From the NCBI RefSeq assembly GCF_000971295.1, contig NZ_LANJ01000016.1, positions 372,001 to 436,000 on the forward strand: a stretch of DNA of 64,000 nt. Reading direction: 5' to 3'. This DNA comes from Devosia epidermidihirudinis. Lineage in GTDB: Bacteria > Pseudomonadota > Alphaproteobacteria > Rhizobiales > Devosiaceae. Of the stretch, positions 32,928-43,871 are shown piece after piece (position 1 is the stretch's first letter; each line of letters starts with the position of its first letter). The position numbers were made by a program, and so were the translations under genes. The notes beneath the pieces were generated by a model. It was not told the origin of the DNA. It worked only from the letters and a program-made list of their open reading frames with translations, and did no database searches.

Positions 32928-33671
32928 TTAGCTCCCGAAGTATTCTGGAAGAATATGCTCCATTGGTCCGTCGGCGCGAATGGTGCCGTGATCAAGCCAG
33001 ACAATTCTTGTGCAGTTTTTCTGCAGAAGCTCGCGGGAGTGGCTGGCTAGTATGAGGATATGCGTTGAATCAACGATTTCCTTTAGCCGACGATCCGCCT
33101 TTTTCTTGAAGTCCTCATCGCCCGTCGACAGCCATTCATCCATGATGAGAATTTCCGGCCGAATTGCGGTCGAGATCGAAAAGGCGAGCCTGAGCTGCAT
33201 GCCAGTTGAATAGGTACGCAGCGGCATGTTGAGGAAATCGCCAAGGCCGGTGAACTCGGCGACTGCGTCGATCTGGCGGTCCAAATCCGACTTGCTCATG
33301 CCCATCATGGCTGCGCGCAAGCGGATATTTTCCCATCCCGTCGCCTCGGGATCGATGCCGAGGGAAATATTGATCAGGGAAACGCATTGGCCCTCAATAT
33401 GGGAATGGCCCTCCGTCGGCTTGTAGATTCCCGACAGCAAGCGAAGCATTGTTGTCTTGCCGGCGCCATTATGGCCGACGAGACCGATGCGTTCGCCATG
33501 CGCGATCTTGAGGGTCACATTGCTCAGGCCACGCACCACAAGCAGGCCATCGTCCTGCTTATTGATGATGCCGCCCGTGGAAAGGCCCAAGACGCGGTTT
33601 TTCAGCGACCGGCTCGACGCATTGTAAACCGGGAAGGAGACCGAGGCATTTTCAAGCTCGATATGGGACAT
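32928..33671 (-). CDS. Polysaccharide export ABC transporter ATPase, Wzt/KpsT type
   Basis: A 247-residue ATPase; GAGGAAAGAC precedes the ATG at 33671. Walker A is GHNGAGKTT, the signature is YSTGMQLRLAFSISTA (the YSxGM form typical of polysaccharide exporters) and Walker B is EILIMDEWLSTGDEDF. No C-terminal carbohydrate-binding domain is present, as in KpsT-like and short Wzt proteins. It follows the permease gene by 8 bases and together they should export a lipid-linked glycan across the inner membrane. Confidence 0.88.
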   Translation of the reverse strand: MSHIELENASVSFPVYNASSRSLKNRVLGLSTGGIINKQDDGLLVVRGLSNVTLKIAHGERIGLVGHNGAGKTTMLRLLSGIYKPTEGHSHIEGQCVSLINISLGIDPEATGWENIRLRAAMMGMSKSDLDRQIDAVAEFTGLGDFLNMPLRTYSTGMQLRLAFSISTAIRPEILIMDEWLSTGDEDFKKKADRRLKEIVDSTHILILASHSRELLQKNCTRIVWLDHGTIRADGPMEHILPEYFGS

Positions 33672-33679
33672 GTCTTTCC

Positions 33680-34483
33680 TCAAAGCCAATACGGAACGCG
33701 CCAGCGGTAGCGACCGAAAAACACCAGCGTGACGGACCAGCCCACTGCACATATCAAAGTGCCGATAAGCCATTGTTCGGGCGCGGGTGCTTCACCGAGC
33801 AGGGGCAGGCGAACCAGCGAGAGCAGATGAAAAAAGGGGTTCATCAGCAGGATCTGCTGGACGATGCCGTCCGAAAGGCTCTGCGGAGTCCACATGATCG
33901 GCGTTGCATAAAATGAAATCTGCAGCACATTGGCGATGACCTGAGGCATATCGCGGAACCGGGCGCATAGCGTTGCCAGTAGAAGCGCCATCCAGAGCAG
34001 GTTTGCCGACAATAGGATAAATCCGGGTATGGCCCAAAGTAGGTTGAAGCTCGGTGCGGTCCACAGCACGATCAGAAGGATGGGGTAGATCACCAGATTA
34101 TGCGCGAGGATGATGCAGTTTCGCCACCAGACGCGTACGATATGCACGAAGAGCGGCAGTCGGACCTGTAGGATAATCCCTTCGGAAGCACTGAACGCAA
34201 TGCAGCCTTCGGCGATCATGGTGCTGATAAAGGTCCAGAAGATCAGGCCGCTGGCGACAAAGGGCAAAAAGTTGATGATGTCAAGCTGAAACAGGGTGCC
34301 GAAAATGGCGCCGAGCGCCCCGATCATGACGCCCATATTGATCGTTAGCCAGAATGCGCCAACTTTGGAGCGGCGGTAGCGTTGCGCCACGTCCTGCCAC
34401 CCGAAAACCAGTGGGATGTACCTGGAATGATACGTTTCGGAAATGTCGGCCTGTGACACCCGAAAAGCGCTTAACATATTCAT
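33680..34483 (-). CDS. Polysaccharide export ABC transporter permease, Wzm type
   Basis: A 267-residue ABC-2 permease; GAGGAAGCCG precedes the ATG at 34483. It has RYIPLVFGWQDVAQRYRRSK (the cytoplasmic coupling segment of Wzm/RfbA-type permeases) followed by about six membrane segments, and FYATPIMWTPQSL near the C-terminal third, which is conserved in the family. It pairs with the ATPase encoded directly downstream. Confidence 0.87.
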   Translation of the reverse strand: MNMLSAFRVSQADISETYHSRYIPLVFGWQDVAQRYRRSKVGAFWLTINMGVMIGALGAIFGTLFQLDIINFLPFVASGLIFWTFISTMIAEGCIAFSASEGIILQVRLPLFVHIVRVWWRNCIILAHNLVIYPILLIVLWTAPSFNLLWAIPGFILLSANLLWMALLLATLCARFRDMPQVIANVLQISFYATPIMWTPQSLSDGIVQQILLMNPFFHLLSLVRLPLLGEAPAPEQWLIGTLICAVGWSVTLVFFGRYRWRVPYWL

Positions 34484-34508
34484 CGGCTTCCTCGAGGTAA
34501 AAGCGATC

Positions 34509-35531
34509 CTATTGATGACGCGGTCTGCGGTTGCCCGCCGTTTTTTCATCCGCCGATGAGGCTGTCGCATCGCTCGCTGCGACATGTAACGGCGGCATGG
34601 GCTTCCAGGCCGGGTCTTGCATGATGGTCCTGGCTTCTTCCATGCCCTGCCGCAGGGCAGACCAGCCTTTCAGGGAGCGTTCGACCAACAGGAGGCGCAC
34701 CAATTCCTTGGCCAGAGTAAGTCCGGTGCCCATCGCGAACAGGATAGGGCTGTATCGGTTGTCTTGCCGAAGGTAGCGCGCGACATGGCCGCGGTTTCGC
34801 ATGACGTAGCGGCGTGACAGATCGGAAGAATCGCTCAGATGCCGAATGCCCAGGCTGATCTGGCGTTGCCGCCGCACCCTCTGCATTACAAATTTGTCAA
34901 CGCACGCCACGGGCCCGCGTTGGGATGCCAGCCAGCCATAGACGACATCATCCCAAGTGATGAAGAAGCGCGGATCGGGCAGGCCTATCTCGGCAACGCG
35001 CTTCGCAGAAATGAACAGGCCCTCGAAGGTCGACAGATTGGTTTCCCAGACATCGCTTCTTTCAAAGATATTGCCTGGGCGTGGAAGGTGTATGCCCAGC
35101 GACTCGACAAAGAAATTCTGGAAGAAATAGGTGCTGCCATCCGCATTGTGGCGTCGGCCTATGATCGTTTCGTAGCGATCAGTGTAATGCATCAAATCGA
35201 TCAGGGCATCGGGATATACCATAACGTCGTCGTCCATCATCCAAACCCATTCCGCGCCAAGCTCGAGCGCGGCCTGCATCCCGACCATGAAGCCGCCCGA
35301 CCCGCCGGTATTTTCGGGCAGTTGCACGTAGGTGAGATTGGCAATTCTGTCGGCTGCATTGCGGACGATGTCCTCGCTGCCGTCATTGCTGGCATTGTCG
35401 ACCACGATGACGTCCTGGGGTACGGCAGTCATTGCTTCCACACTTGCCAGAAGATCGGCAAGCAGAGCGGGCCGCCTGTGGGTGACGATTACGATCGCAG
35501 TTCGCGCTGCAGGATGAATGGGCTCGGACAT
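34509..35531 (-). CDS. Family 2 glycosyltransferase, galactofuranosyltransferase-like
   Basis: A 340-residue GT-A protein: AIVIVTHRRPALLADLLASV, VIVVDNASNDGSEDIV, the acceptor loop PENTGGSGGFMVGMQAALEL and a DDD motif in WVWMMDDDVMVYPDAL. The extended GGSGGF loop plus DDD is the layout of GlfT-like galactofuranosyl- and rhamnosyltransferases. UDP-galactopyranose mutase is encoded two genes upstream, favouring UDP-galactofuranose as donor. There are no membrane segments except a hydrophobic patch late in the protein. It is encoded 3 bases after the previous gene. Confidence 0.82.
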   Translation of the reverse strand: MSEPIHPAARTAIVIVTHRRPALLADLLASVEAMTAVPQDVIVVDNASNDGSEDIVRNAADRIANLTYVQLPENTGGSGGFMVGMQAALELGAEWVWMMDDDVMVYPDALIDLMHYTDRYETIIGRRHNADGSTYFFQNFFVESLGIHLPRPGNIFERSDVWETNLSTFEGLFISAKRVAEIGLPDPRFFITWDDVVYGWLASQRGPVACVDKFVMQRVRRQRQISLGIRHLSDSSDLSRRYVMRNRGHVARYLRQDNRYSPILFAMGTGLTLAKELVRLLLVERSLKGWSALRQGMEEARTIMQDPAWKPMPPLHVAASDATASSADEKTAGNRRPRHQ

Positions 35532-35534
35532 GGT

Positions 35535-36427
35535 TCAGCGCGGCGTTGCGTCGAATTTGTAGCGCAGCCCGTCGCTATAGGCCTTCCACCACAGTCGGAA
35601 CGCCGCGGGATCGCGCCTTTTGATGAGGAGCGCGATGGGGTAGCAGATCAAATCCATAAGCAGGCTTTTCAAACGTCGATGACGTCGTGCCAGGTAGCCA
35701 CGGTTGCGGAAGAAGTAATAACGTTTGAAATCGGTTTGTGGAACAAGTACCGCGACCCGGCCAGGGACGATGTCGACAACTTCCCCCCAACCAGGAGGAT
35801 GGCTCACAAGCGCTGCCGTCGTGGTGCCGAAGGGCAATTTCGTCGCACGCAGCTTGAGCATGAAATCCACTTCATCGCCGCGGATAAACAGCCGCATGTC
35901 GGGCAGACCAATCTTAAAAAAAACCTCCCGACGGATGAGTGCACCGTTGAAGAACTGCCCGACATTCGGGATGAAGCCGACCGAGCGAACGACATCAAGA
36001 TCATATTCGAGCTTGCCGCCGATCTGGAACGGAAAGGAGAGGCGTCGCGGATCGTCCGGCGCTACGATGACCGGGGAAACCACATCCAGTTTCCGCTCAA
36101 CTGCCTGGCGCAGCAGCGTTTCGAGGCACAGCTCGTCTGAGGGACAGGCATCGTCGTCCATCATCCATATCCAATCTGCGCCGCTGGAAATCGCAGACAG
36201 CACGGCATAGGCAAAGCCGCCCGCCCCGCCAAGATTAATCGCCGAAGGCACATGCGTCACCGAGGCACCCAGCGCGCTAGGCGGTGCCGTCTGCGCGCAC
36301 ACCAGATAGGTGTGCGACGCCACGGATTGCTGCGACAGTGCTGCAAGCAGCCGCTCGACATCGCCGGACCAGCGATTTGTCAGAACTGCGACCGCAACGG
36401 TGCCATAAGGTGATGCGGGCAGCGTCA

Positions 36428-36428
<1 letters not shown>
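35535..36428 (-). CDS. Family 2 glycosyltransferase
   Basis: A 297-residue GT-A protein resembling its downstream neighbour, with NLGGAGGFAYAVLSAISSGA, the DDD motif in WIWMMDDDACPSDEL and FFRNRGYLARRHRRLKSLL near the end. Its ATG overlaps the stop of the mutase gene (TGATG), so the two are coupled. A likely galactofuranosyltransferase by context. Confidence 0.82.
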
Positions 36429-37777
<1,349 letters not shown>

Positions 37778-37929
37778 TCAAAGTCGCGTTAGCGTACTCT
37801 AGAAGGGCGTTCAGTAGCCAAGTTGGGAAATTGCCGTGCTCCCCGACTTTGGACTACACGGCTGGGGATTTTCTGGGGGTGCTCTCACGAAGAACCAGAT
37901 GCGCCGGAGGCATTCATGTGCGATATCGG

Positions 37930-38215
37930 CGGCTTGTTGCCGATGGCGCTGTGTTGGCGGAGCTCGTTTTACTGCCTGCGCCATTCCTCCACATTCGCCC
38001 GGGCATCGTCAAGGGGCAGGTACCAGTGCTGGTTCATGCACTCGGCCCGGAACCTTCGTTGAAAGATTCGATGTAGGCATTGTTCGTGGGCTTCCCGGGT
38101 CGGGATGAATCCTGGACAACGCCCTGCTTATAGGTCGGCGGATCGAGATCGCGAGGCACGAACTCGCTGCCATCGTCAAACGAGGAGCTTGCGTTCGTTG
38201 CAACAGGCATGGCAT
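37930..38215 (-). pseudogene. IS3-family transposase remnant (OrfB C-terminal part)
   Basis: On the minus strand the pieces FDDGSEFVPRDLDPPTYK, SSRPGKPTNNAYIESFNE and ECMNQHWYLPLDDARANVEE match the integrase-core end of IS3-group OrfB (usual PGKPTDNAFIESFNG, RAECLN). They lie in more than one frame and both ends are lost. It flanks the AT-richer glycosyltransferase block on its left. The rest of 37580-38298 shows no gene. Confidence 0.7.
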
Positions 38216-38298
38216 TTCCAGTGCATTGCTGGCGCTGCCATAATTATACAGAACTAATCAGGTCGCAGAGAATTATGACGTGAATAGAAACCAGCTTC

Positions 38299-39327
38299 AT
38301 GAATTTTTTATGCTCGATTGGTACTTTTCGTAATATCAGTGACGACGCCGCCCTGAATTCCGACATACAAAATAGACTTGATGAAGTCACTCTTGAGATG
38401 AGCACGATGAGATTAGAAGAAAAGCAGAAATATTCTGTTGCAGTTATTACAAGAACAAAGAGTAGGGAATTTCTGCTAAAACGCGTCGCGGAAAAGTTGC
38501 TGGCGCAGTCTTTTCGGGATTTCGTCTGGGTTGTTGTTAATGATGGCGGATCAGAACAAGACGTGGATGCTGTAGTGGATTTTTACAGATCTAGGCGTAT
38601 GCCTGCTATAGTTTTGCACAACGGGATCAGTGTAGGCATGGAGGCTGCGGCAAATTTGGGCATCCAGGCCAGTCACTCAAAATACATTCTCATCCACGAT
38701 GATGATGACACACTTGAACGCGAGTTCTTAGAAAAAACCACGCAGTTCCTTGAATCCACCGAAGCTCGATCGGTGACGGTAAATATTACCGAAATACATG
38801 AAACTGTGACAAATAAATCTACCAATATCAGCTGGGTTCGCCCTTGGGATACCGGGATGCCTTCGCTGGCTCGTATGGTGTGTATAAACCGCTTTGTCCC
38901 CATTTCATTCTTGTACGAACGAACCTTGCACGATGAAGTTGGCTACTATGACGAAAGCCTCAAGGTGTGCGGGGACTGGGAGTTCTACCTCCGTTTGCTG
39001 CGCATCAGCGATATCGAAAAAATCCCCGAATATCTTGCGAACTACCACATCCGCGACAGTTCTGACGATGAATTCGCGATCAATTCCGTAAAAAAAGAGT
39101 TCGACCACCAGCGTCACGACATGCTGGTTCGCAATAGGCTGCTGCGGGCGGAGCTCTCTGACGGAAAAGCAAGCATAGCGTCGCTGGTCACGGTAGGCGC
39201 TCAGCTGTGGGATGCCGAGCGTAAACTTTGGGGCATCGAGCAGAAGGGCAGAGAGGCTTTTGAGTTGAAAGACCGAATTTTGGGTCGTCTTCGAAAGAAT
39301 TGGTTTTTGAAGCGGGTATTTCGATAG
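38299..39327 (+). CDS. Family 2 glycosyltransferase (AT-rich block)
   Basis: A 342-residue protein. The GT-A core reads SVAVITRTKSREFLLKRVAE, FVWVVVNDGGSEQDVDAVV and YILIHDDDDTLEREFLEKT, followed by GYYDESLKVCGDWEFYLRLL, the acceptor/base region of GT2 enzymes, then a charged helical tail. The N-terminal 45 residues are not conserved-looking, so the true start may be later, for example at one of the methionines near residue 34. The gene is visibly more AT-rich than the export operon, suggesting separate acquisition. Confidence 0.78.
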   Translation: MNFLCSIGTFRNISDDAALNSDIQNRLDEVTLEMSTMRLEEKQKYSVAVITRTKSREFLLKRVAEKLLAQSFRDFVWVVVNDGGSEQDVDAVVDFYRSRRMPAIVLHNGISVGMEAAANLGIQASHSKYILIHDDDDTLEREFLEKTTQFLESTEARSVTVNITEIHETVTNKSTNISWVRPWDTGMPSLARMVCINRFVPISFLYERTLHDEVGYYDESLKVCGDWEFYLRLLRISDIEKIPEYLANYHIRDSSDDEFAINSVKKEFDHQRHDMLVRNRLLRAELSDGKASIASLVTVGAQLWDAERKLWGIEQKGREAFELKDRILGRLRKNWFLKRVFR

Positions 39328-40244
39328 TGTCTAGATCTGATCCGAACGTTGATGCTGTTGTTGTAACGTACAACAGATTCTATAAGCTTCAAAATTGCCT
39401 AAACGCCATTCGCGATCAAAGCTGGCCTGTTAGGCATATTCACGTTGTCGATAACAACTCGACAGACGGTACGAGAGAATGGCTGCGCGCCAATGCGGAT
39501 CGTTACGGCCTAGTACTACACTTGCTTGACCACAATGGAGGTGGTGCAGGTGGGTTCAACGTTGGCTTGCGTGAGGCCTACGCATCAGGTGCCGATTGGG
39601 TGTGGGTCATGGATGATGATGTGTTGCCCAAGCCCGAAAGCCTTCAGGCCCTAACTATGAGTCCCTTCTTCGTCGCCCACATCGGAGGGGAAAAAACGGT
39701 CGGGTTCTTGTCCAGCCGAGTGGAATGGACAGATGGCAATGTATGCTTGATGAACATTCCAGTCCCTAAGTGGCCATGGAACGGTTCATTCAAAGAAATG
39801 AGGTCAAGCCTGCCTTGTGTATCCAATTCTTTTGTTTCCTGCATGGTCAGCCGCGAAGGGATTGATCGGGTTGGACTGCCCATAAAGGAATTCTTCATCT
39901 GGGCAGACGACACCGAATATACTAGGCGCTTATCTTACCATTTTAGTTGTTATTACGTGGACGATAGCGTCGTCGTACATGATACGCCGATGAATCGCCT
40001 CCCAACTTACTCTGACGTAAATCGCGATAATCTTTGGAAATACAAGTGCGACATTAGAAATGTGGCGGCCTTTGAAGCTCGAGTTGGCAGGAAGTTAGAT
40101 TTTTTTATCGCTGCCTCCTATGTTTTGAAAAACAGCCTAGCCTCATTTCGGGCAAATAAGGATGTCAGAATCCTTGGCGCTCTGTTGCGGGAGGGAATCC
40201 GCGGACTTTTCTGGAACTATAAAACGTTGATCGAGCGTCCATAG
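39327..40244 (+). CDS. Family 2 glycosyltransferase, galactofuranosyl/rhamnosyltransferase-like
   Basis: About 305 residues from a GTG at 39327 that overlaps the previous stop (TAGTG). GT-A motifs are VDAVVVTYNRFYKLQNCLNA, IHVVDNNSTDGTREWLRA, HNGGGAGGFNVGLREAYAS and DDD in WVWVMDDDVLPKPES. It resembles the GlfT-like enzymes in the neighbouring operon but shares the AT-rich composition of its own block. Confidence 0.82.
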   Translation: MSRSDPNVDAVVVTYNRFYKLQNCLNAIRDQSWPVRHIHVVDNNSTDGTREWLRANADRYGLVLHLLDHNGGGAGGFNVGLREAYASGADWVWVMDDDVLPKPESLQALTMSPFFVAHIGGEKTVGFLSSRVEWTDGNVCLMNIPVPKWPWNGSFKEMRSSLPCVSNSFVSCMVSREGIDRVGLPIKEFFIWADDTEYTRRLSYHFSCYYVDDSVVVHDTPMNRLPTYSDVNRDNLWKYKCDIRNVAAFEARVGRKLDFFIAASYVLKNSLASFRANKDVRILGALLREGIRGLFWNYKTLIERP

Positions 40245-40261
40245 TAGATTAGGCGGCGAGT

Positions 40262-41389
40262 GTGAACCAGAAGACTATATACCTGATCTCCGCAGCTGGC
40301 TCCCCCAACTTCGGTGACGAACTCATTACACTGGCGTGGCTCAAACGCTTACGAAAGGAGCGACCCGGAGACCGTTTGGTTATAGATTGTCATAACCCCG
40401 CTTTTTTCAGCATACTGCTGCATCGTTACAGTTGGGGAGAGGGTATTGTCGTTACCGATCTTTGCTGGCGTGCAGCCCATCGCGCTGGCAGGCACGGCGT
40501 ATATGATGGGATGAAGACTCAGAAGCCTCTACTTTATAGTGATTATTCGAATGCGTATGACGACATCAAATGGGCGATGACCTCGCTAAGCGGAGAATTT
40601 GAAGCAGTACACCTTTTGGGCGGCGGATATATTTCTGACCGCTGGCCTGACAACCTCCTTTTACCGATGGTCGCGGAGTGGCTTGCGAAACAGAAAGGTG
40701 CGCGGTTATTCGCAACTGGTGCAGGAATTTTTGTCAGCAACTTTCCGCTCATGTTTGATGTCGCTTCATCGTTTCAGGCTTTCGATTACATTTCAGTCAG
40801 AGACACGATATCCCTCCAAACCCTTTCTCAAATCGGAGTAAAAGCCGTCTCTGAACCCGACGACGTTGTACTTTGCCTGCCGCCCGGTCCCTCTCATGGT
40901 GGAAATGGGGTTGCTTTGAATGTGCAGCTCGACCAGTTTTCAGCGGACGAGTATGCGCGGCTTAGCATGAGGATTGCCGAACAATTTGCAGCGGAAAATT
41001 CAAAAATATTTGCCTTAGATCTTTACCCGAGCGTTGATACCGCATTCGCAAAGATTGCAACATCAAGTTTCGCAGATGTAGAATTCATATCTATTGAAAC
41101 CGTGTTGGATGCTATAATAAACGAGAATTGGGATCAGCAGTTTTGGGGTGTAGGCAATCGCGCAGTGGGTAGCCGATATCATTTTCATTATGTTTGGTCT
41201 TGGCTCGGGAGTACAGGATCTTTCGTTAGTGCAGACCAATACTATTCTGTAAAACACTCTGAAGTTACGTCTATTGGTAGCAAGTGGGGGCGTCACCCAA
41301 ACGTTGGTGCCATACCGAGTATTAACCGAATGACCCTTATGGATCAAAAGAACAGGGAATTTCGTTTGCTCTATGGGTCGGGAACATAA
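40262..41389 (+). CDS. Polysaccharide pyruvyl transferase family protein
   Basis: A 375-residue protein starting at GTG. It begins IYLISAAGSPNFGDELITLA, the GNxGDE-like start of the PS_pyruv_trans family, and has VHLLGGGYISDRWPDNLLLP, a later KGARLFATGAGIF strand, FDYISVRDTISLQTL and near the end VSADQYYSVKHSEVTSIGSK. The family adds ketal-linked pyruvate to sugars of exopolysaccharides. Last gene of the three-gene AT-rich block. Confidence 0.78.
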   Translation: MNQKTIYLISAAGSPNFGDELITLAWLKRLRKERPGDRLVIDCHNPAFFSILLHRYSWGEGIVVTDLCWRAAHRAGRHGVYDGMKTQKPLLYSDYSNAYDDIKWAMTSLSGEFEAVHLLGGGYISDRWPDNLLLPMVAEWLAKQKGARLFATGAGIFVSNFPLMFDVASSFQAFDYISVRDTISLQTLSQIGVKAVSEPDDVVLCLPPGPSHGGNGVALNVQLDQFSADEYARLSMRIAEQFAAENSKIFALDLYPSVDTAFAKIATSSFADVEFISIETVLDAIINENWDQQFWGVGNRAVGSRYHFHYVWSWLGSTGSFVSADQYYSVKHSEVTSIGSKWGRHPNVGAIPSINRMTLMDQKNREFRLLYGSGT

Positions 41390-41481
41390 ACATTCACGTG
41401 CTGACGAAGGTTTTTTGTGTGGTATTTTTTATGGATTGACCTGGTCGCTCAACGCGAATAGCTACGCGTCTTTGTAGGCAC

Positions 41482-41570
41482 TGACCTGAGCCCCAAGTCC
41501 GCTCCAATTTACGGAGGGTCCTTTGGTTATTGTTTGGCCCTAAGCTGTCTGTATTTCTGACCTGTGCCCC
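41482..41570. repeat. Two IS-end-like repeats
   Basis: TGACCTGAGCCCC (41482-41494) and TGACCTGTGCCCC (41558-41570) differ at one position. Such TGACCTG...CCCC sequences resemble terminal repeats of IS3-group elements, and the second lies 19 bases before the OrfA remnant. They may be left ends of two related, now deleted, copies. Confidence 0.4.
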
Positions 41571-41589
41571 TGGATCAGAGGTCGGACGC

Positions 41590-41850
41590 ATGAAGCGCAG
41601 CAGGTTCAACGAAGAACAGATTATTGCGATATTGTAGGAGCAGGAGTCCGGGCTGGGGACGGCGGACCTGTGTCGCAAGTACGGCGTCAGAAGATCGACC
41701 TTCTACAAGTGGAAGGCCAAGTATGGCGGTCTGGAAATGTCGGGCGCACGGCGGCTGATGACCCTGGAGCAAACGAGAGCACCCGGCTCAAGGAGTTCCT
41801 GGCGAGGCGATGCTGGGTAGTGCCATCCTCAAGGATGTAGCAGCAAAAAT
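41590..41850 (+). pseudogene. IS3-family transposase remnant (OrfA)
   Basis: From the ATG at 41590: MKRSRFNEEQIIAIL, then an in-frame TAG at 41635, then EQESGLGTADLCRKYGVRRS and TFYKWKAKYGGLEMSGARRL, the helix-turn-helix of IS3-group OrfA, before decay by frameshift after about 41760. It flanks the AT-rich glycosyltransferase block on the right. The remaining 41851-42014 has no gene. Confidence 0.75.
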
Positions 41851-42014
41851 GGTGACGTCCGACGCAAAGCGGGATGCATATGGCTCATGCCTTCCTGGTG
41901 CACGGAGTGAGCAATGCCCAGGTCGGCGCATCCCTCAGCAATTCGCTAAATTAAGTAGTCGACGCCTGTGAGTTGTCGGGGGTGTGAGTCCTAAACACGT
42001 GCAGCACGCGCATT

Positions 42015-43319
42015 TCAAAGCGCTCCTATACGCCAGAGAACGGTGCGGGCAGTCTTGATCAGGATCAGCAGGTCCAGGTCAAACGACATGTGTTTGATGT
42101 AGTAGAGGTCGAACGACAGCTTGGTCACCTCCTGGTCGAGATCCGAGGTATACCCTAGCTTTACCTGGGCCCAGCCGCTGAGGCCGGGCGGGACCAGTTG
42201 GCGGTTGACATATTGCGGCAGGCGTTGTTCCAGCGCCTCCGCGATTTCAAGCGATACCGGCCGCGGTCCAATCCAGCTCATTTCACCTTTGAGGATATTC
42301 AACAGTTGTGGCAGCTCGTCCAGCCTAAGCTGACGGAGGATCTTGCAGCCTGGCAGAATTCTGCCATCATCTGCCTGCGTAGCGCCGGCCTCAGTGCCCT
42401 TTCGCATGGTTCGAAATTTGTACATCCGGAAGCTGCTACCGGCGAAGCCTCGGCGTTCCTGAATGAAGAGGGACGGCCCGCCGTCCAGAAGCCTAATGTA
42501 CGTCCAAATTATCGTCGCAACTGGAATAGCTATGGGTAGCAGCACGATGACACTGGCAATATCGATGGTTCTCTTGACGAACGCATAATAAATTTGGTCA
42601 GGTCGAAACACCAAATCGGACACATCAAACTCTTCAATTTTTGCCCTGCCTGTGACACGTTCGAGGTGGTAAGACCACGGCACCACCTCGAAGCCTGACA
42701 TGTATAAACGGGTCACTGCGGCAGAATATTCTGGCGATTGGTGGGCGGCTGTGTCGATCAGAACCTTGTCGAACGCGCGAAGACATGGAGTTTCAAATGA
42801 GATCAAGGGCAACGAAAAAGGGAATTGCTGGACAATCTCGGCGGCATCCTCAAATTCTAGCAAGCCGACTCGGTGGCAGTTGGCCCGCTGCAACAGGTAA
42901 TTGGACACAGCCAGTCCTGCGCAGAACATCGGCGCACAGGCAGACAATGCTACGTAGCTTATTGGGATTCTGAGTGCGGAGAGCCCAGCAACACCGAACA
43001 CGAAGGCCACCACCCCGACGACACTCGCCGTGCTGAGCGGAGATTCTTGGCGCTTTAGCATTGTCAGGACAAGCGCGGCTGCCAGGAGGAGGACGAGCAG
43101 AGAAAGAAGGACCGCTGCTACGTTCGGCCAGTCGTTTCGGCCCGCGCGGAAGATGATAAGGGCGTAAACTGCCGCCTGTAGCATCCACGCAACGGTCAGC
43201 GGCGGCAGCATGAACTTCATCGCGCTTGCGGTGTGATCCCTGCGTATAGAGGCCCCCTGGGCGACAAGATGGCTTAAGGTGTTGCCGTGTTGAGCTAAAT
43301 CTCCGCGCGCCCGAACCAA
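42015..43319 (-). CDS. Undecaprenyl-phosphate sugar phosphotransferase (bacterial sugar transferase)
   Basis: A 434-residue membrane enzyme. The N-terminal half has four or more hydrophobic segments and a degenerate CoA-binding-like domain; the C-terminal bacterial sugar transferase domain shows KRTIDIASVIVLLPIAIPVA, the FIQERRGFAGSSFRMYKFRTM region, LRQLRLDELPQLLNILKGEM, SWIGPRPV and GLSGWAQVKLGYTSD. It transfers the first sugar-phosphate to undecaprenyl phosphate, priming glycan synthesis. The start is uncertain: a TTG at 43319 with GAGG 9 bases upstream, or an ATG at 43220. Confidence 0.88.
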   Translation of the reverse strand: MVRARGDLAQHGNTLSHLVAQGASIRRDHTASAMKFMLPPLTVAWMLQAAVYALIIFRAGRNDWPNVAAVLLSLLVLLLAAALVLTMLKRQESPLSTASVVGVVAFVFGVAGLSALRIPISYVALSACAPMFCAGLAVSNYLLQRANCHRVGLLEFEDAAEIVQQFPFSLPLISFETPCLRAFDKVLIDTAAHQSPEYSAAVTRLYMSGFEVVPWSYHLERVTGRAKIEEFDVSDLVFRPDQIYYAFVKRTIDIASVIVLLPIAIPVATIIWTYIRLLDGGPSLFIQERRGFAGSSFRMYKFRTMRKGTEAGATQADDGRILPGCKILRQLRLDELPQLLNILKGEMSWIGPRPVSLEIAEALEQRLPQYVNRQLVPPGLSGWAQVKLGYTSDLDQEVTKLSFDLYYIKHMSFDLDLLILIKTARTVLWRIGAL

Positions 43320-43718
43320 TTAAGCCATCCTCAAACCACTAAAAGCCTAAGAAAGCGAAGACGCATATTCAGCGGGATTGCTCAACCCCAATTTTGACGT
43401 CATCGGCTTGGTGACGGCGACGATTGAAGGTGGTGATGCGCATAGCTTAATCCTCAATCTGACTGTCGTCTTGGATACATGCGAGCTTGGGGCGAAGGCA
43501 GTTACGATCGTGTTGTGCCCCTCATGATTTTTTACGTCCAGCGCAACTCTACATCTTGACTTGTCTAATGGCGAAGGCCGTTGCTGGAAAGGCAGAGGTC
43601 ACGTTTTGGGACGAAAAGCCGTACCAAAACAGACAAAAGCGTCTTGCATTATGTTAGAACAAGCAATGCCTTTCAATTAGTTACGAAGATAAGCCAAGTG
43701 GTAAATAACGCTTTTGTG
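43320..43718. other. Intergenic region without gene, island B right margin
   Basis: No coding frame with a family signature. A short stretch near 43585-43605 (AAGGCAGAGGTCAC) recalls the tRNA-Arg variable region and may be another eroded att fragment, but the match is too short to call. Confidence 0.4.
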
Positions 43719-43764
43719 CTCCGAAGGCAGAGGCCACACGTTCGAATCATGTCGCGTGCGCCAA
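43719..43764 (+). repeat. Attachment-site repeat att3 (degenerate)
   Basis: Matches the tRNA-Arg 3'-end repeat from CTCCGAAGG to GCGCCAA with two substitutions (TCGAATCAT for TCGAATCGT, and GTCGCGTGCG for GTCGGGTGCG). Same orientation as att1 and att2. It marks the right end of island B. Confidence 0.8.
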
Positions 43765-43871
43765 AAAATGACCGGTTCATGCACGTTACCTGAGAGTGCC
43801 TGCACAAGGTCCCCAAAAAGGTGCCAGTGAGGCATCAAGCCCATGGGGACTTGGCTGGTCGGTCGACATCC

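Noticed and set aside
34839..36140. Plus-strand open frame of about 433 codons
   Set aside because: Antisense to two glycosyltransferase genes with intact DDD motifs; high GC makes such shadow frames common.
43585..43605. AAGGCAGAGGTCAC, similar to the tRNA-Arg variable region
   Set aside because: Only about 14 bases match and the flanks do not; too short to call a fourth attachment site.
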